Program-made: the position numbers and the translations under genes
Notes under the pieces: model-generated
The model's database searches: none
Told to the model about the DNA's origin: nothing
What the model saw: only the letters and a program-made list of their open reading frames with translations
Shown: positions 24,032-35,434 of the stretch, in pieces
Position numbering within the stretch: the first letter of the stretch is position 1
Layout: every line of letters begins with the position of its first letter
Origin: Diphasiastrum complanatum
Taxonomy: Eukaryota; Streptophyta; Lycopodiopsida; Lycopodiales; Lycopodiaceae
Length of the DNA stretch: 64,000 nucleotides
Reading direction: 5' to 3'
Assembly: GCA_029204225.1 (NCBI GenBank)
Contig: MU832060.1
Coordinates: 1 to 64,000, forward strand

Positions 24032-24877
24032 AGCGACATATCGAAAAGGCATTTTAGAAAAATTTCATACGCCTGATTGCAAACCAATTGATACTCCAAT
24101 GGATCCAAGTATAGTATTGACTAAAGCTACTTGTGTTGATTCTGATAGTGAAGTACTTGACATAGCGAAGTACCCTTATCATTCACTCATAGGATCTTTG
24201 ATGTATGCAATGTTGTGTACTAAACCAAACCTGACATACGCTGTTAGCACGTTAAGTCAATTCATGTCTAATTCTAGGATCTCTCATTGGAAAGCATTAA
24301 AGAGAGTAATGAGATACATTCAGGAGAGTTTAGATCACATTTTTTGCTATAATAGAAATGTTATTGACCTACTCGTCCTGCGAGGCTACTTCGACTCAGA
24401 TTGGGGAGGAATAGTCTCTACCAGAAAATCTACCTCCGACATCTGTTTCTATCTAGTAAGGGGATTGATTTTGTGGTACTCAAGGAAGCAAAAATCAGTT
24501 ATACTTTCTTCGATAGAGGCAGAGTACATCGCAGCATGTCAAGCTTCAAAAGAAGCTGTATGGATCAGGTTATTACTTTACGACTTACATCGCACTCAGT
24601 TCAATGCTGCCACCATTCTGTGTGATAACTTGAGAGCTGTATTTCACTGCCATTGAGTCCCAGATTTCATGGCAAATCCAAGTACATAGAAATCCAGTAT
24701 CATTTCATTTGGGAGAAAGTTTTTTTTAGGGCAAGTGATCATTCAATATTGCTCCACAATAGAAATGATCGCAGACATCTCCACCAAAGCGCTTCCCAGG
24801 ATCAAGCATCAGAAGTTTTTCGACATGCTGAACTTGATGAAAATACCAAGGCACCAACCGTGATATTAAGGGGGACT
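24032..24877 (+). pseudogene. Copia RT tail and RNase H fragment (separate element)
   Basis: The frame encodes the RT C-terminus (PDCKPIDTPMD, HSLIGSLMYAM, TYAVSTLSQFM) and RNase H (YFDSDWGG, SSIEAEYIAACQASKEA, CDN), followed by degraded sequence. It ends in a purine tract (AAGGGGGAC) directly before TGTTGG at 24878, the expected start of a 3' LTR. The 5' part of this element is replaced by the derivative ending at 24031, which suggests nested insertion. Confidence 0.8.
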
Positions 24878-25700
24878 GTTGGAAATTAAGTCCACAGTTG
24901 TCTCCTTGGTGAATGACTAATTTCTATTTCAAGATTCTTCCTGCACGTTTATTGATTGTTGATCTAGGGTCAAGTGAAACCAACTTTGGTTCTACATATG
25001 CTCATCTGATACCTGCAAGAATCATAACTTAGATAGCCAAATTATTTGAAGAACATCTACAACGGGCTTAGGGCTGATCTCCAGCAAAGGGTAACCAATC
25101 CAATCATATTTCAAGTTCAGATGTTAAGTTCAATAATTTGAAAATCACTGGAGACTTGGCCATCTTCAAGAACTTCCACGAATTAGCATTTAGAACAACT
25201 CTGCTAAAATACACGAAGTGTCGCAACAGTCTACAGAAATACACTAAGTGACGCAACAGTCTGTAGAAATGAAGGGACACTTCAGCAAAGTTCAACAGTT
25301 CAACTATTTTCAACAGTGTCGGCTTTTTCGCATTTCCCCGAAATGCGACAAAGTCAGCTTTTTCGCACTTTCCTAAAAAATGCGACACTTGGCTTCAGCT
25401 TCTTCCTTCAACTATTTTGAAGAAGTTAAACTGTTTTAAAGACACTGTCACCTTTTTAAGGGCACCTTCACATTTTTACAGGCATTGTTGGATTTTTCAC
25501 AAAATCCCAAAGAGAGAGGAAAATCCCGACAGTCGTCTATTTTCAATGAGGAACGTTCCAGACACTAGAATTTGCAAAGTGAGAGAAAGCCACTTCATGT
25601 AAAATGCAAAGTGAGAAATTTGCAGGGTCCTCGTCCGCGTCAACATTTCTTGATTCGTTGACCGTATATACCATGTATAGTTGTCACACAAGCCAAATAC
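24878..25700 (+). repeat. Probable 3' LTR of the second copia fragment (right end undefined)
   Basis: TGTTGGAAATTAAG begins immediately after the polypurine tract. No second copy lies in the window, so the end near 25700 is a guess. The stretch has no convincing ORF. It contains short repeats around CGCAACAGTCT and CGACA/TTTTTCGCA. Confidence 0.4.
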
Positions 25701-26071
25701 TTCCAAGTACAATGACTTACCTAATTAGGTGACAAACATTTACTATAATTAATACATGGATGAAATCTATTAATGGATCATCTAGGAACACTCTACGTGA
25801 TGCTCCATCCATGAGACGAATGATTTTGAGCCTCCCAGTTATGCCATCATTCTGGTTGTAACTGCTATTTTGTTGTGCTTCAGTGTAATATAGTAGCAGC
25901 ACGCTTTTCTATCTGTGTATAATGTAGATGAATGTTTGTTGTGATTTGAATGCACTTCATTGCTGTTTGATAACAATTGTTCACTCACTTTGATCAGAAC
26001 ACGGACGTCTATGACTCCTCAACTTCTGTTCAGACGATGGTTGTCTTTGACGCCTGAGGAACTTGTGTGAT

Positions 26072-27774
26072 ATATAGAATATCGATCTTCCATCAGTTTC
26101 ATACACCTCCTCAATATGAAATGGAGTTCCAGTGATCTTATGCATACCTATGTTTAATGTATCCCTCTCTTTCTTCAAGTGATATGTCCTAGGGATTGGG
26201 ACTTTTCTAATTTGAACTTGCTTAAAAGCGTCTCTAATTAGTTTAAATATTGTTGCATATGCTTCCCTGCTAATACCCGCAAAATCACAAGCACCCTGAA
26301 CTATAGCGTTATCTAAAAAAATTTGTCCACCATCAAAGACTCTGCTATTTTACACTTTACATTTGAAATCCTATTGTTCATCATGATACGCTCAGTGGAT
26401 TTGCAAGTCAATATTGCGCTCAATGACATTCCTAGTGAAGCATTGTCTTTAATATTCCGAGGAGCTACTAATGCAGATCTGCAAAAAAAACAGATAGTTA
26501 ACAAAATATCACCATAGCTGAAATTAAATCCAAATGTCATTGAAAAACTTACAAAAATCAGAATATGCTTACTTGAAGGCACGGATCCTTCTATTTCGAT
26601 AACCTCCTTTTGAAAGCGTTTGAAAATCCTTGCAACTTTTTCGCTTTCGCTTCTTACTTTCAATCTTCTTTGCCAAATCCACATCCTTCAATAATTGTAA
26701 GTTTTCAATATGAATCGACTATAAGACTGATTGCATTTGCTCTAGTTCTGATTTGATATTGATTGTTATCTTCTATAATGATTCATTATCATTTTTTAAG
26801 TTGTTCATTATCTTCTAATGTCTTTTGGAGATGACAATCTCTATTCTGACAATAAGAGGATATCCGAATTAACTCACCTTCTAAAAAGTGAACTTTATTC
26901 AAAAAGTTGTTTTCCATGGTTCTGCAATCTTTCACGATATCCTAGTAGTCCACTATGTCCATTGCATATCCATGTAACTAAATGAGTTATTGAAGAGAAC
27001 GTGGGATGTGTCAAAGTGCTTGGATCTTGTGGATATAATGTTCCATCTATCCACAAATCCAAGTTTTTTTTTTCCTTCTGCCCTGTAACGAGAACGATCC
27101 TCAGCAGATATTTGAATTCCTTTGCCTCCTCTTCTTTGCAAAGGTGCAAATCAATAGGGATATCCACATGTAGATGATACAATGTCATCATCAAAAAAAT
27201 AATAGAGTAATCAGTTGCATCAAAGTACTATGACCAGATTCTATGAAGCAAAGCAAACTGCTCATCTTTGATTATATTGTATACTATGTACAATCAATCC
27301 AAACTCCATGCTTGTATGCTTGATTCAAATTTAGAAATGCCGCTCATTTTTTCATTCCAATAGGTAGTTGGCGCTCATATTTCCATTCCAAAGTGATGAT
27401 GGCGTTCATAATTAGAGATGGCACCTATATTTCCATTCTCATGGAAGGAATGCATATGTAAACATTTTGCAATTTTTCCTGATTCGAATTTGGGGATGGC
27501 GGTCATATTCTAGATCTATGAAAAATATTGCTTTTTTCGTAACCAATGGAGGGAATATTTTTGAATTTAGTAAGCTATACTGCGAACTGTTAACAGTTTT
27601 TAACTGTGACTATAGACACTATGGTTAGATCATTGGGAGTTGGGGAGGCCTTGGGAGTGGTGTGGGCAAGCAAATAAACAATATTGTTTTTTTTATTTTG
27701 ATATTTTTCTATATCCTACATGGCATTCCTTAAAGGGTCTTTTTGATATTGAAAACTCCTCTAATGATTAATTT
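26072..27774 (-). pseudogene. Orphan repetitive gene family, copy A (truncated)
   Basis: On the minus strand this segment matches 61135-62780 over coding and non-coding parts. Coding blocks: a basal block 27194-26895 (MMMTLYHLHVDIPIDLHLC, LWIDGTLYPQDPS, WICNGHSGLLGY), a basic coiled-coil region near 26640-26880, an intron with the same ends as copy B, a block around 26470-26310 (LVAPRNIKDNASLGMS, CKSTERIMMNNRI), and a block near 26280-26080 (LKKERDTLNIGMHKITG). The match to copy B stops at about 26072 on one side and at 27774 on the other, where a copia LTR piece begins. I cannot name the protein from motifs. It looks like a mobile or multicopy gene rather than a single-copy cellular gene. 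Confidence 0.65.
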
Positions 27775-28714
27775 GTAAACGTAGATCAACAATGTCTGAC
27801 TACATTCTGGAGGACTGTAGGAGTGATTCAGCTGGCAGTTGTTGGGAGAGAGGGAGGAAGAATAAATGACAAACACAAACAAGAAACAAACTCAAACAAG
27901 AAACAAACGAGAAGCGAACTCGAACATAAAATGTTTGTGCGCAGCGGGTTGGATTATTTGACTCTCTTCGTAAGCATGACTACGCCTATCAGAATGAACA
28001 GAACTTTAGTGATAGAAATGACAGTCATTCTAGATTACGTAGCCAAACATTTAAATGGATGAAGCACTAGATGAATAATTTGTCGCGAATTGCAAGACAA
28101 ATTATCTGTCGTGAATGATTCGCGAAGAGCTAGACTGTGCTCGACTGATAATTAGTCGCGAATTACTCGCAAAAGACAAGACTAAAAGCTAATCATCCAT
28201 TACCAGAAAGAGCAACAAGAAAGATCAGACAGAATGAAGAATAAGCATAGCAATATTGACAGATCTAAAACGCAGAACAAATGAACTGTGTCAGATTAAG
28301 TATATAAAGTATACAAGTCAATAACATCCACTTGTGAAAGAACTGTGTTTCTCTCATGCCAAAGCACTGCGTGGATATACATGCAGTGCCTAAAGAATCA
28401 GAAGAAATCAATAGATGATCTTGTAGCCATTGTTGTGCACATGTCTCTTTTGTGATGTATGATCTTGAATGCAAATGTGTCTGTCGTTGTTCGTGTGTCT
28501 GATTCTCCCATTTATTTTCATTTTCGCACATTGGTTGAATTTGTTGAATGCTGCATGAATTTGTAAACGTAGATCAGCAGTGTCTGACGAGGACTAGATG
28601 AGTGATTCAGCTGGCAGTGTCCAGCAACCACATTTGAACTCCATTCAAAATGCATTGAGTCGTGGTTCCTTCGCTTTCGCAACTATTTTGCAACCACGAA
28701 ACTTGTGTTCATCA
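27775..28714. repeat. Copia LTR fragments (same family as 20995-24031)
   Basis: The stretch 28330-28714 matches the LTR at 23610-24000 (CTGTGTTTCTCTCATGCC, GCACATTGGTTGAATT, GTGATTCAGCTGGCAGTG). A 63-bp piece of the same LTR (AACGTAGATCAACAATGTC...) is repeated at 27776-27838, followed by TGTTGGGAGAG at 27840. It looks like a partial LTR next to a solo or truncated LTR. The right end sits inside gypsy integrase sequence. No coding sequence is present. Confidence 0.6.
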
Positions 28715-29334
28715 GCATACAGTTTATGTTCCCAATCTGACCGACTCGCTTCAACTATCTTTGTGATAATGGTGCAGAGAATCTTATTGGAAGATTCAGC
28801 TTGGCCATTCCATCTGGGATAATAGAGATTGCTAAATCTGTGTATAACAAAAACATCTTCCAGTAAACACTTTATTGTTTGATTAACAAAGTGTGTACTT
28901 CAGCCACTGACAATCTCAATCGGACATCTAAATTTGATTATAATATTTTCATACAGAAACTTGACCATAGATTTCGCATCAGCAACTTTGACAGCTTTGG
29001 CTTCAACCCACTTGGTCATATAATCAGTTGCTACGATAATGTATCTAGCCTGAGATCCTTGATCTCATAAATGAAATCGGCATCAAGCAATCTCTGAAGT
29101 TCTTTCTTTATCAGATCCGCAACATTAGGATTACAGCAATAGAACTTTGTAACCTTTGGAACTGCATCAGATACTAAAGGTATGGTATGTTCAATCACTG
29201 ATGTCGGAATACCCTTCAGATCTTATTAAGTCCATGCAAAGCAATCTTGATACTTAATAAGTAACATGCGTAGTGCTTGATATTGTTCATGATTAAGTTG
29301 TGATCCAACTTATACAATCTTTTCCAGTTCTCCT
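28715..29334 (-). pseudogene. Outer gypsy element: RT start fused to integrase, left remnant
   Basis: Read on the minus strand from 29334, the sequence continues the outer gypsy pol. It encodes the start of RT and then jumps directly into integrase near 29060 (ATDYMTKWVEAKAV, CPIEIVSG, YYPRWNGQAESSNK). Most of RT and all RNase H are missing. At 28714 the frame ends in a copia LTR. The join at 29334/40029 is continuous with the other half of this element at 40029-43285. Confidence 0.8.
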
Positions 29335-30077
29335 TGTTGGAGGGTTTGCGGATCTCAAGGCAACCCTAACCTTAGCTAATAAGTGAGAGGGATTTGGCAC
29401 CCTACATGTGTAAGTCCAACTTGATGATCACAAAGTTATTTGATTGATTAGTTAAAAGTCAATAAAAGGACTTTAGGCCTTTTTGTGGGACTTTTAATGT
29501 CTTAGGGCCTAGATGTCAAGTTAGTGAATAAAGTTGGGTTTCCCTCCAATTTTGATGGTTCCCACACTTTTTTAAATTTGAATAAAAAGAGAGGCAAGAC
29601 TGGACCAATAGGATTCGGAGGCCAAGGTCCTCCTCTCTACTACAAGAAGGGACCAACTCGAGTTCCTCATGATGTTCATTTCCTCATTCCAATAAAGCAG
29701 ATTGGTTCTCTTCATAAATGGATTGATGAATGTCCTTGCCCTCTATCACTTTTCTTCCATCTCTCGTGCTTATTTGGATTTTGCTAATTGTTGGATTTGA
29801 GTGTTATTGGGATTGTATTTATTATACTTTTTATGAGAGAGAGAGAGAGAGAGTAAGCTATCTCTGTTGTGGATGTGTAGTGTTAAGGGATGTGTAGTGC
29901 TAAAGAGTAGGGTTAATGGATGTAGAGATAGATGGGAATCCTCCATTCATGTTGAAATCTGAACTAAACTATTGCACTCATGGGAACGAACCTACGCGTG
30001 ACAACTAACTCCACCTCTTTGATGCTAGATTGACTAGATCTTCAATTCAGGTTAGGCAAGGAAAGAAACCCACTACA
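29335..30077 (+). repeat. 5' LTR of the gypsy element
   Basis: A 743-bp LTR starting TGTTGGAGGGTTTG and ending CCCACTACA. It contains a (GA)n stretch near 29836-29854 and pairs with 39296-40028. Confidence 0.95.
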
Positions 30078-30081
30078 ATTT

Positions 30082-30099
30082 TGGCACCGTTGCTGGGGA
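30082..30099 (+). other. Primer binding site of the gypsy element
   Basis: TGGCACCGTTGCTGGGGA lies four bases after the LTR. It resembles the TGGCGCCGTTGCCGGGGA site of plant Tat/Athila gypsy elements. It is unlike the tRNA-Met type site used by the copia elements here. Confidence 0.75.
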
Positions 30100-31230
30100 G
30101 CTACGCCAATTTTTCAGTTGCAGCATGATTGTTGGATACTTAGCTTGCATTAGGCATCTTGTCGTGGCATGAATAGTGTTAGATCTACATTTTAGGGTTA
30201 GTTCGGGATTGATTTTGCTTGATTTGAGTGGATTGGCTTGTTTGAAATCTAATCTGATTGGTAAAAAGAAAAAGCTATTTAGATCACCAATCTTAAGATC
30301 CATTTGAATCTGAGATATCAGAAAAAAGAGACAAAAAGCGTCATCAAAGTTGATAACTTTTTACCCTCTTTCAAGAAACCTTTGCCGAGTTGCAAACACC
30401 TTCAGTTTTGTTTACGGAACCTTCAGTTTGAAGGGCGAAGATTAATTCCGAACAGATTTCTAAAAACACCGAAAAATCGTCAAAACCCTAAAAATACAAA
30501 AAAAGAACCTTCGCCCGATTCACTGTCCTTATGTGTGATTCAGATCTATCTACTGCCAGGTCGGCAAAAAATAATATCAAAAATAGAAAGGTTTTCAGAG
30601 GATCAGTTGTCATATTGCCATACTTTTGCCAAAAAAAGTCACTTTATTGCAAAAATACCAATATTACTCTTGATACTTTGCCAGAACCTTCGTCAAGATT
30701 CCAAAATATGTTATTTATAGTAAAATACTATTTTTTGAGTTTGACGAAGATTCTTCTTGATCAGATCACAAAAATTCTTGAGTTTTACCCTCGTCAGACT
30801 ACAAAAACTATAATTTCTTGTGTCAGAAACCTTTGCCTGATCTTCCATAGTTGTATCTGTGTCAAATCCTTCACCTGAGAGGTTGGCGGAGGTTATTTTC
30901 CTAGAAATTGCCAGAAAAGTATTCAGAGAGTTTTTTTTCCTAAATAGCACTGTTGAATTTTCGCCGAGACAACCTTTGCCTAGTGAATCTTTGCCAGTCC
31001 AATTTTTAGTTTTTGATTTTCCAGATCAAGTCTCTATCAAAATTTGGATCAAATCTGATATATTTTGATTGGGATTGAGAAATTTATCATTTTTGAGAAG
31101 TATCGATTGATCGAATTTCAAAAAGTTTTTCATCATATAGAATCTGATTCTTGAAAAGTGGAATAGATCTAGTAGTTTTTTGAAAAATCTAGATCCAATC
31201 TCATTATCTATTTGATCTAAATTTGTGAAG
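30100..31230 (+). other. Long untranslated leader of the gypsy element with CCTTCGCC-like motifs
   Basis: About 1.1 kb without a gene. Variants of CCTTCGCC, CCTTTGCC and their complement GGCGAAGG recur many times between 30380 and 31000. The same vocabulary returns at 35780-36085, ahead of the extra ORF. Function unknown. Confidence 0.5.
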
Positions 31231-33102
31231 ATGGCTGCTCCTGGAGATGCTCCACAGGAAGTCAATCCAATTATTGTTAGAAGAGCATCCCGATTGGATC
31301 TACCCAAATATAATGGATTAACAGATCTAGATAGATTTCTTCGTATCTATCCTGAATCCTGTGAAGTCTATGGTGAGATTCATCCTCAAGATAAACTTAA
31401 GTTATTGCACAAGATTGGTACTATAATCAAGATGAAACTGAACGTACAGATTGGGGCGTTGTTAAGCAACCCTGATCACACGATTCATACCACGAAAAGT
31501 TATGGAAGACTCTTTCCTACTTTTAAGTAAAATTAAAATGGGAAAGCGGGAAATGGTTCGAGATTACATTGAACGGGTGAAACATGTTAAATCTGAATGT
31601 GAACCTGAGCTGATTAACGAAAATGCCATGATTATGTGATTTTTGTCAGGTCTACCTAAATGGATCAGACGTGAGTTGAAACGCCATAATGAGTATGCAC
31701 TCTTGCAAACTGCTATGGACGATGCAATTCGGGAGGAGGATGAAGATTCAGATGAGGAGCCAAATATTAGTATGTTGCCTTATACAGCAGGACAGACTAC
31801 TACGAAATCCACCACTATTGCATCAACGAATGCCAATGCTACTTCAAAAATGATGCTCAATGAGTTCGAGAAACTTGGGAAGAACCAGCAGAAACAGATG
31901 GAAAAGTTGCAGTTGCAATTTGATGAGAAGATCAAAGCACGGGGAAGCAAACAAGGAACCTGAAAAGCTTGCAAAGTCTTTTCCTACTAGGGAAAATGTT
32001 TGGTGTTCTATTTGTACAGGAAATCACACAGTGAACGAGTGTCTTCAATTGAAAAAAAAGAATGGAAATCAGTGTTTGCCATATGTGTAATTCACCTGAT
32101 CACAAGACTGCTTTTTGCAACTTCAACCCTCGGATAATTCAACAACAGTATGTCCAGATGGGATATCGAGAACCACAGTATGGAGGTAATCAAGCAGTAA
32201 GATCGCGACAATCTGCTCTTGGATACCCGGAACGTTTAGCTTTACCTGCCCCACCAAAGCACTCCGCTCCTCCAGCCAATTTGATGGAACCAGAACCTTA
32301 CGAAAATGTTGAGAAATGGAACTATGGAAATGATCAAGCAAGTGGATCTTTAGGTGGATCTTCTGAACAATATGCCATTTATGTTGCTGCTCAACAACAA
32401 GCCTCCAGAAATTGTACCAGAGCACCACTCGGAAGCTTTGCATGTGGAGAAAATCACAGAGTTGTAGAATGCCCAAATAAAGAAAAATTTGTACCATTCT
32501 GTCGTGATTGTGGTTATGGGCATTGCTATAAAGACTGTCCAGCAAGACCGAAGCCACCACCAGCTACAGCACCTATAAATTTGAAAACAATCAAGCAAAG
32601 ACCAGTAGCTCAGAATAAACCAAGCGCACCCTTGATGGTGGTCATCAGAGCACAGTAGAAAGAACCAGTAATGGATCCAGTACCTGCTGATTCTATACCA
32701 TTGAATGATATACCAACAACATCGGGAGTCTATCCAAATCTTAATACAGAAAAACAAAGATATTAGGATATGAGACAGTGGATCAAACATCTGCAAGAAG
32801 AAGAGGAGCTTGAAGCTGCTAAAGCAACAACTGAAATTCAGTCTTCACCATTGCAGTTGCCAAGAAATTTACGTACGGATATGAATGATCAGTTACATCA
32901 TCTTGAAGAACCCTTCAAGATGACTGAACCAGAAGCACCGCATACAGAACTACTCATGAACATTTTGTCTAGCAAGATCAATATTTCATTGGGAGAGTTC
33001 TTGAAGTTGGTGCCAAAAGCAAAACAAGTCTTAGCGCAAAAGTTAGCTCAAGAAGAACCAGAAGTCCATCAGGAGCCATTTTTTTGTGCTGGATTTGAAT
33101 AA
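31231..33102 (+). pseudogene. Gypsy gag with four zinc-knuckle-like motifs
   Basis: Gag starts at ATG 31231. A capsid-like part (PKYNGLTDLDRFLRIYPES, RDYIERVK, GLPKWIRREL) is interrupted by stops near 31528 and 31637 and a frame change near 31960. Downstream are four CCHC-type motifs: CSICTGNHTVNEC (about 32002), CHMCNSPDHKTAFC (about 32077), a third with its first Cys changed to Ser (SFACGENHRVVEC, about 32437), and CRDCGYGHCYKDC (about 32497). The outer relative keeps the Cys of the third. A linker region follows to 33102. Four knuckles is more than the one or two usual in plant gag. Confidence 0.82.
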
Positions 33103-33159
33103 TCTAATGAAGTACTCCATGTTGGACCCGCTTGGGAAAGTGAACAAAAGAATATCACT

Positions 33160-33669
33160 TTGTCGATACAGCACAGACAATTTCCTAAAGAAGCAGCCGT
33201 GATAGATGGAGGTTCAGGAGTTAACCTGATTTCTACAAAGCTATGTGCAAAATGGGGCCTTACAAAGATTAAGCCTACTACTTTTGCTATTAAGCTAGCT
33301 GATCAAACGACAGTTTGTCCACGAGGAATGGTGGAAGATATACCTGTCAGAATTGCGAGAGTACAGTTCGTCATTACTTTCGTAGTGATGGACTTACCAG
33401 AAGCGCCAAATGTCTACCAAATTCCATTAGGACGTCCATGGTTACGAGTTGCGCAAATAATTCATAACTGGGGTACCGGAAAAATCACTCTTGAAAATCA
33501 TGATCGTGCAGTTAAAATTGATCCTACAACTTGGACTATCAAACTAGTGGTTCAAAAAGAGTATGACAATTGTGATCAACCAGAGGAAAATTTGGGAGTT
33601 CATAACGATTCTCAAACGGATACTATCAATTGGAATGAAGCTCTTGCAACAATTGACTGTACAGCATGA
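33160..33669 (+). CDS. Gypsy aspartic protease domain
   Basis: The frame contains AVIDGGSGVNLISTKL, the D-G-G/S-G type active site of plant Tat-like gypsy proteases, followed by IKLADQTTV, EDIPVRI and IPLGRPWLRV. It is uninterrupted for 170 codons, but no upstream continuity with gag remains because of a TAA at 33100. It would have acted by cleaving the polyprotein. Confidence 0.8.
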   Translation: MSIQHRQFPKEAAVIDGGSGVNLISTKLCAKWGLTKIKPTTFAIKLADQTTVCPRGMVEDIPVRIARVQFVITFVVMDLPEAPNVYQIPLGRPWLRVAQIIHNWGTGKITLENHDRAVKIDPTTWTIKLVVQKEYDNCDQPEENLGVHNDSQTDTINWNEALATIDCTA

Positions 33670-33672
33670 TAT

Positions 33673-34281
33673 ATGTGTCAACAAGATAATCAATCAGATT
33701 TGAGCGAGATTTCCTTATTAGATCGAATTTTGGATACACCAATCACGTTTCCACTGAATGTGCTGAATGTAGCCTGGATATCAACGAAACCTATACCAGA
33801 TCCGATTGAGGATGGACTCATTCTTGTGAGTCATGCCTTGACTTATGATGGCAATGCAAAACTTACGGATGAGCAGATTCTAAATCATATGGATCCGACC
33901 AGATTTGGAGTGCGTAATGTTCCTGATGAACTCACAGTAAAACCGCCCAAAGCAATTATATTAAAGGTAGACAGGATCACAGGATCGATGACGAAGAAAC
34001 AAGCTAAGCAACATTATAATACGGTCCTGAAATGGTAAAATCCCCCTCGAAAGATTGATTTAGAGACAATGCCACCCTTATTGGATAAAGGCAAAGGAAA
34101 AGTCGAGGATGATTCTTCAAGTCAGATTTCTAGTAAAACATCATCGTCTAGGAAGTCTTCCCCTGTGAAGAAAGATTTATCATCTCGAAAGTCATCACCT
34201 CCACGATCAATTCCTGCTAAGAAGGCTAAGCGAAGATCCAAGACAAGTCCTTTCGAAAAAGAACAAACAGATGTAGTCTAG
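33673..34281 (+). pseudogene. Gypsy protease-RT linker
   Basis: Two frames (33673-34038, 34069-34281) cover a low-complexity linker rich in Ser, Lys and Pro. They have no known domain and are separated by stops. The minus-strand relative has the same segment at 40180-40754, so the region is part of the family. Confidence 0.6.
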
Positions 34282-34287
34282 CATGAT

Positions 34288-35434
34288 ATGCCTGAACATT
34301 TTAAATGTTATACAGTGGATGATGTGGTTATCATTTTACCTAAAGCACATCGTGAACCTGAAGAATATATGCCAAAATCTAAGGAGGTTTACGATGGCCC
34401 AGCTAGGATGCAGCCAATGAATCTTGCCGAACCAGGAGAACCAGAAAAGATTGTACAAGTTGGATCACAACTTACTCCTGAACAGTATCAAACACTCTGC
34501 TTGTTACTTATAAAGTATCAAGATTGCTTTGCATGGACTTATCAAGATTTGAAGGGTATTCCGACATCGGTGATTGAACATACCATACCTTTAGTACCTG
34601 ATGCAGTTCCAAAGGTTACAAAGTTCTATCGCTGTAATCCTAATGTGGCAGACCTGATAAAGAAAAACTTCAGAGATTGTTGACGTCGATTTTATTTATG
34701 AGATTGAGCATACTGAATGGATTTCACTGATTGTCATTGTTCCTAAGAAAAATGGAAAATTGTGGATCTGTGTGAATCTCAAACTGTTGAACAAAGTGAC
34801 GCGAAAGGATCACTTTTCATTACCTTTTACTGAAAGCATTTTGGATCGTCTTGCTGGAGCGGAAGCTTATAGTTTCCTGGATGGATTTAGTGGTTACAAC
34901 CACCTGCCGATCGCCATAAAACTGTTTTTGCAACAGAATGGGGCAACCTATGCTTACAAAGTAATGTCGTTTGGACTCTATAATGCACCAAGAGTAATGC
35001 AATTTGCTTTTAAAGATTATCTGCAGAAATTTCTTGAAATTTACTTGGACGACTTGGGGGTTCATAGTACAAATACAGACCACCTGGATCGATTGGAGAA
35101 AGTATTTGAAAGATGCCGCAAATATCAGATTTCTCTAAATCCGGAAAAATGTCAGATATGGGTTTCCCACGGAGTTGTGCTTGGACATGTGATATCAAGA
35201 CATGGTATTGCCACGGAGTATTCTAAGATCAAAGTTATTATGGAATTGCCACCGCCAGCAACAATTTGTGGAGTTTACGTGTTTATGGGTCATGCGGTCA
35301 ACTATCGAATATTTATTATCTTCTTTGCGGATTTAGCACGACCTATATATAAACTGACTGAAGGCCCATATAAAGTGAAGGAAATCTTGAACTATGGCAC
35401 AGTAATTCTTGAACTATGGCGCAGTAATTCTTAA
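34288..35434 (+). pseudogene. Gypsy reverse transcriptase, frameshifted
   Basis: Two frames (34288-34683 and 34760-35434) are joined by a frameshift near 34670. Motifs: VVPKK-like VPKKNGKLWICVNLKLLNK, YSFLDGFSGYNHLPIA, MSFGLYNAPRVMQ, the catalytic box IYLDD, LNPEKCQ, and GHVISRHGI. The catalytic Asp pair is present. The sequence stops shortly after the RT connection (FADLARPIYKLTEG), and no RNase H or integrase follows. Confidence 0.88.

Noticed and set aside
25717-25902. 61-aa minus-strand ORF (GRLKIIRLMDGASRRVFLDD)
   Set aside because: It looks mildly protein-like but is too short, has no partner block and lies next to LTR debris; not supported as a gene.
29524-29787. 87-aa ORF in the gypsy LTR (also at 39526-39735)
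   Set aside because: It is present in both LTRs, short, and lacks motifs; it is LTR sequence, not a gene.
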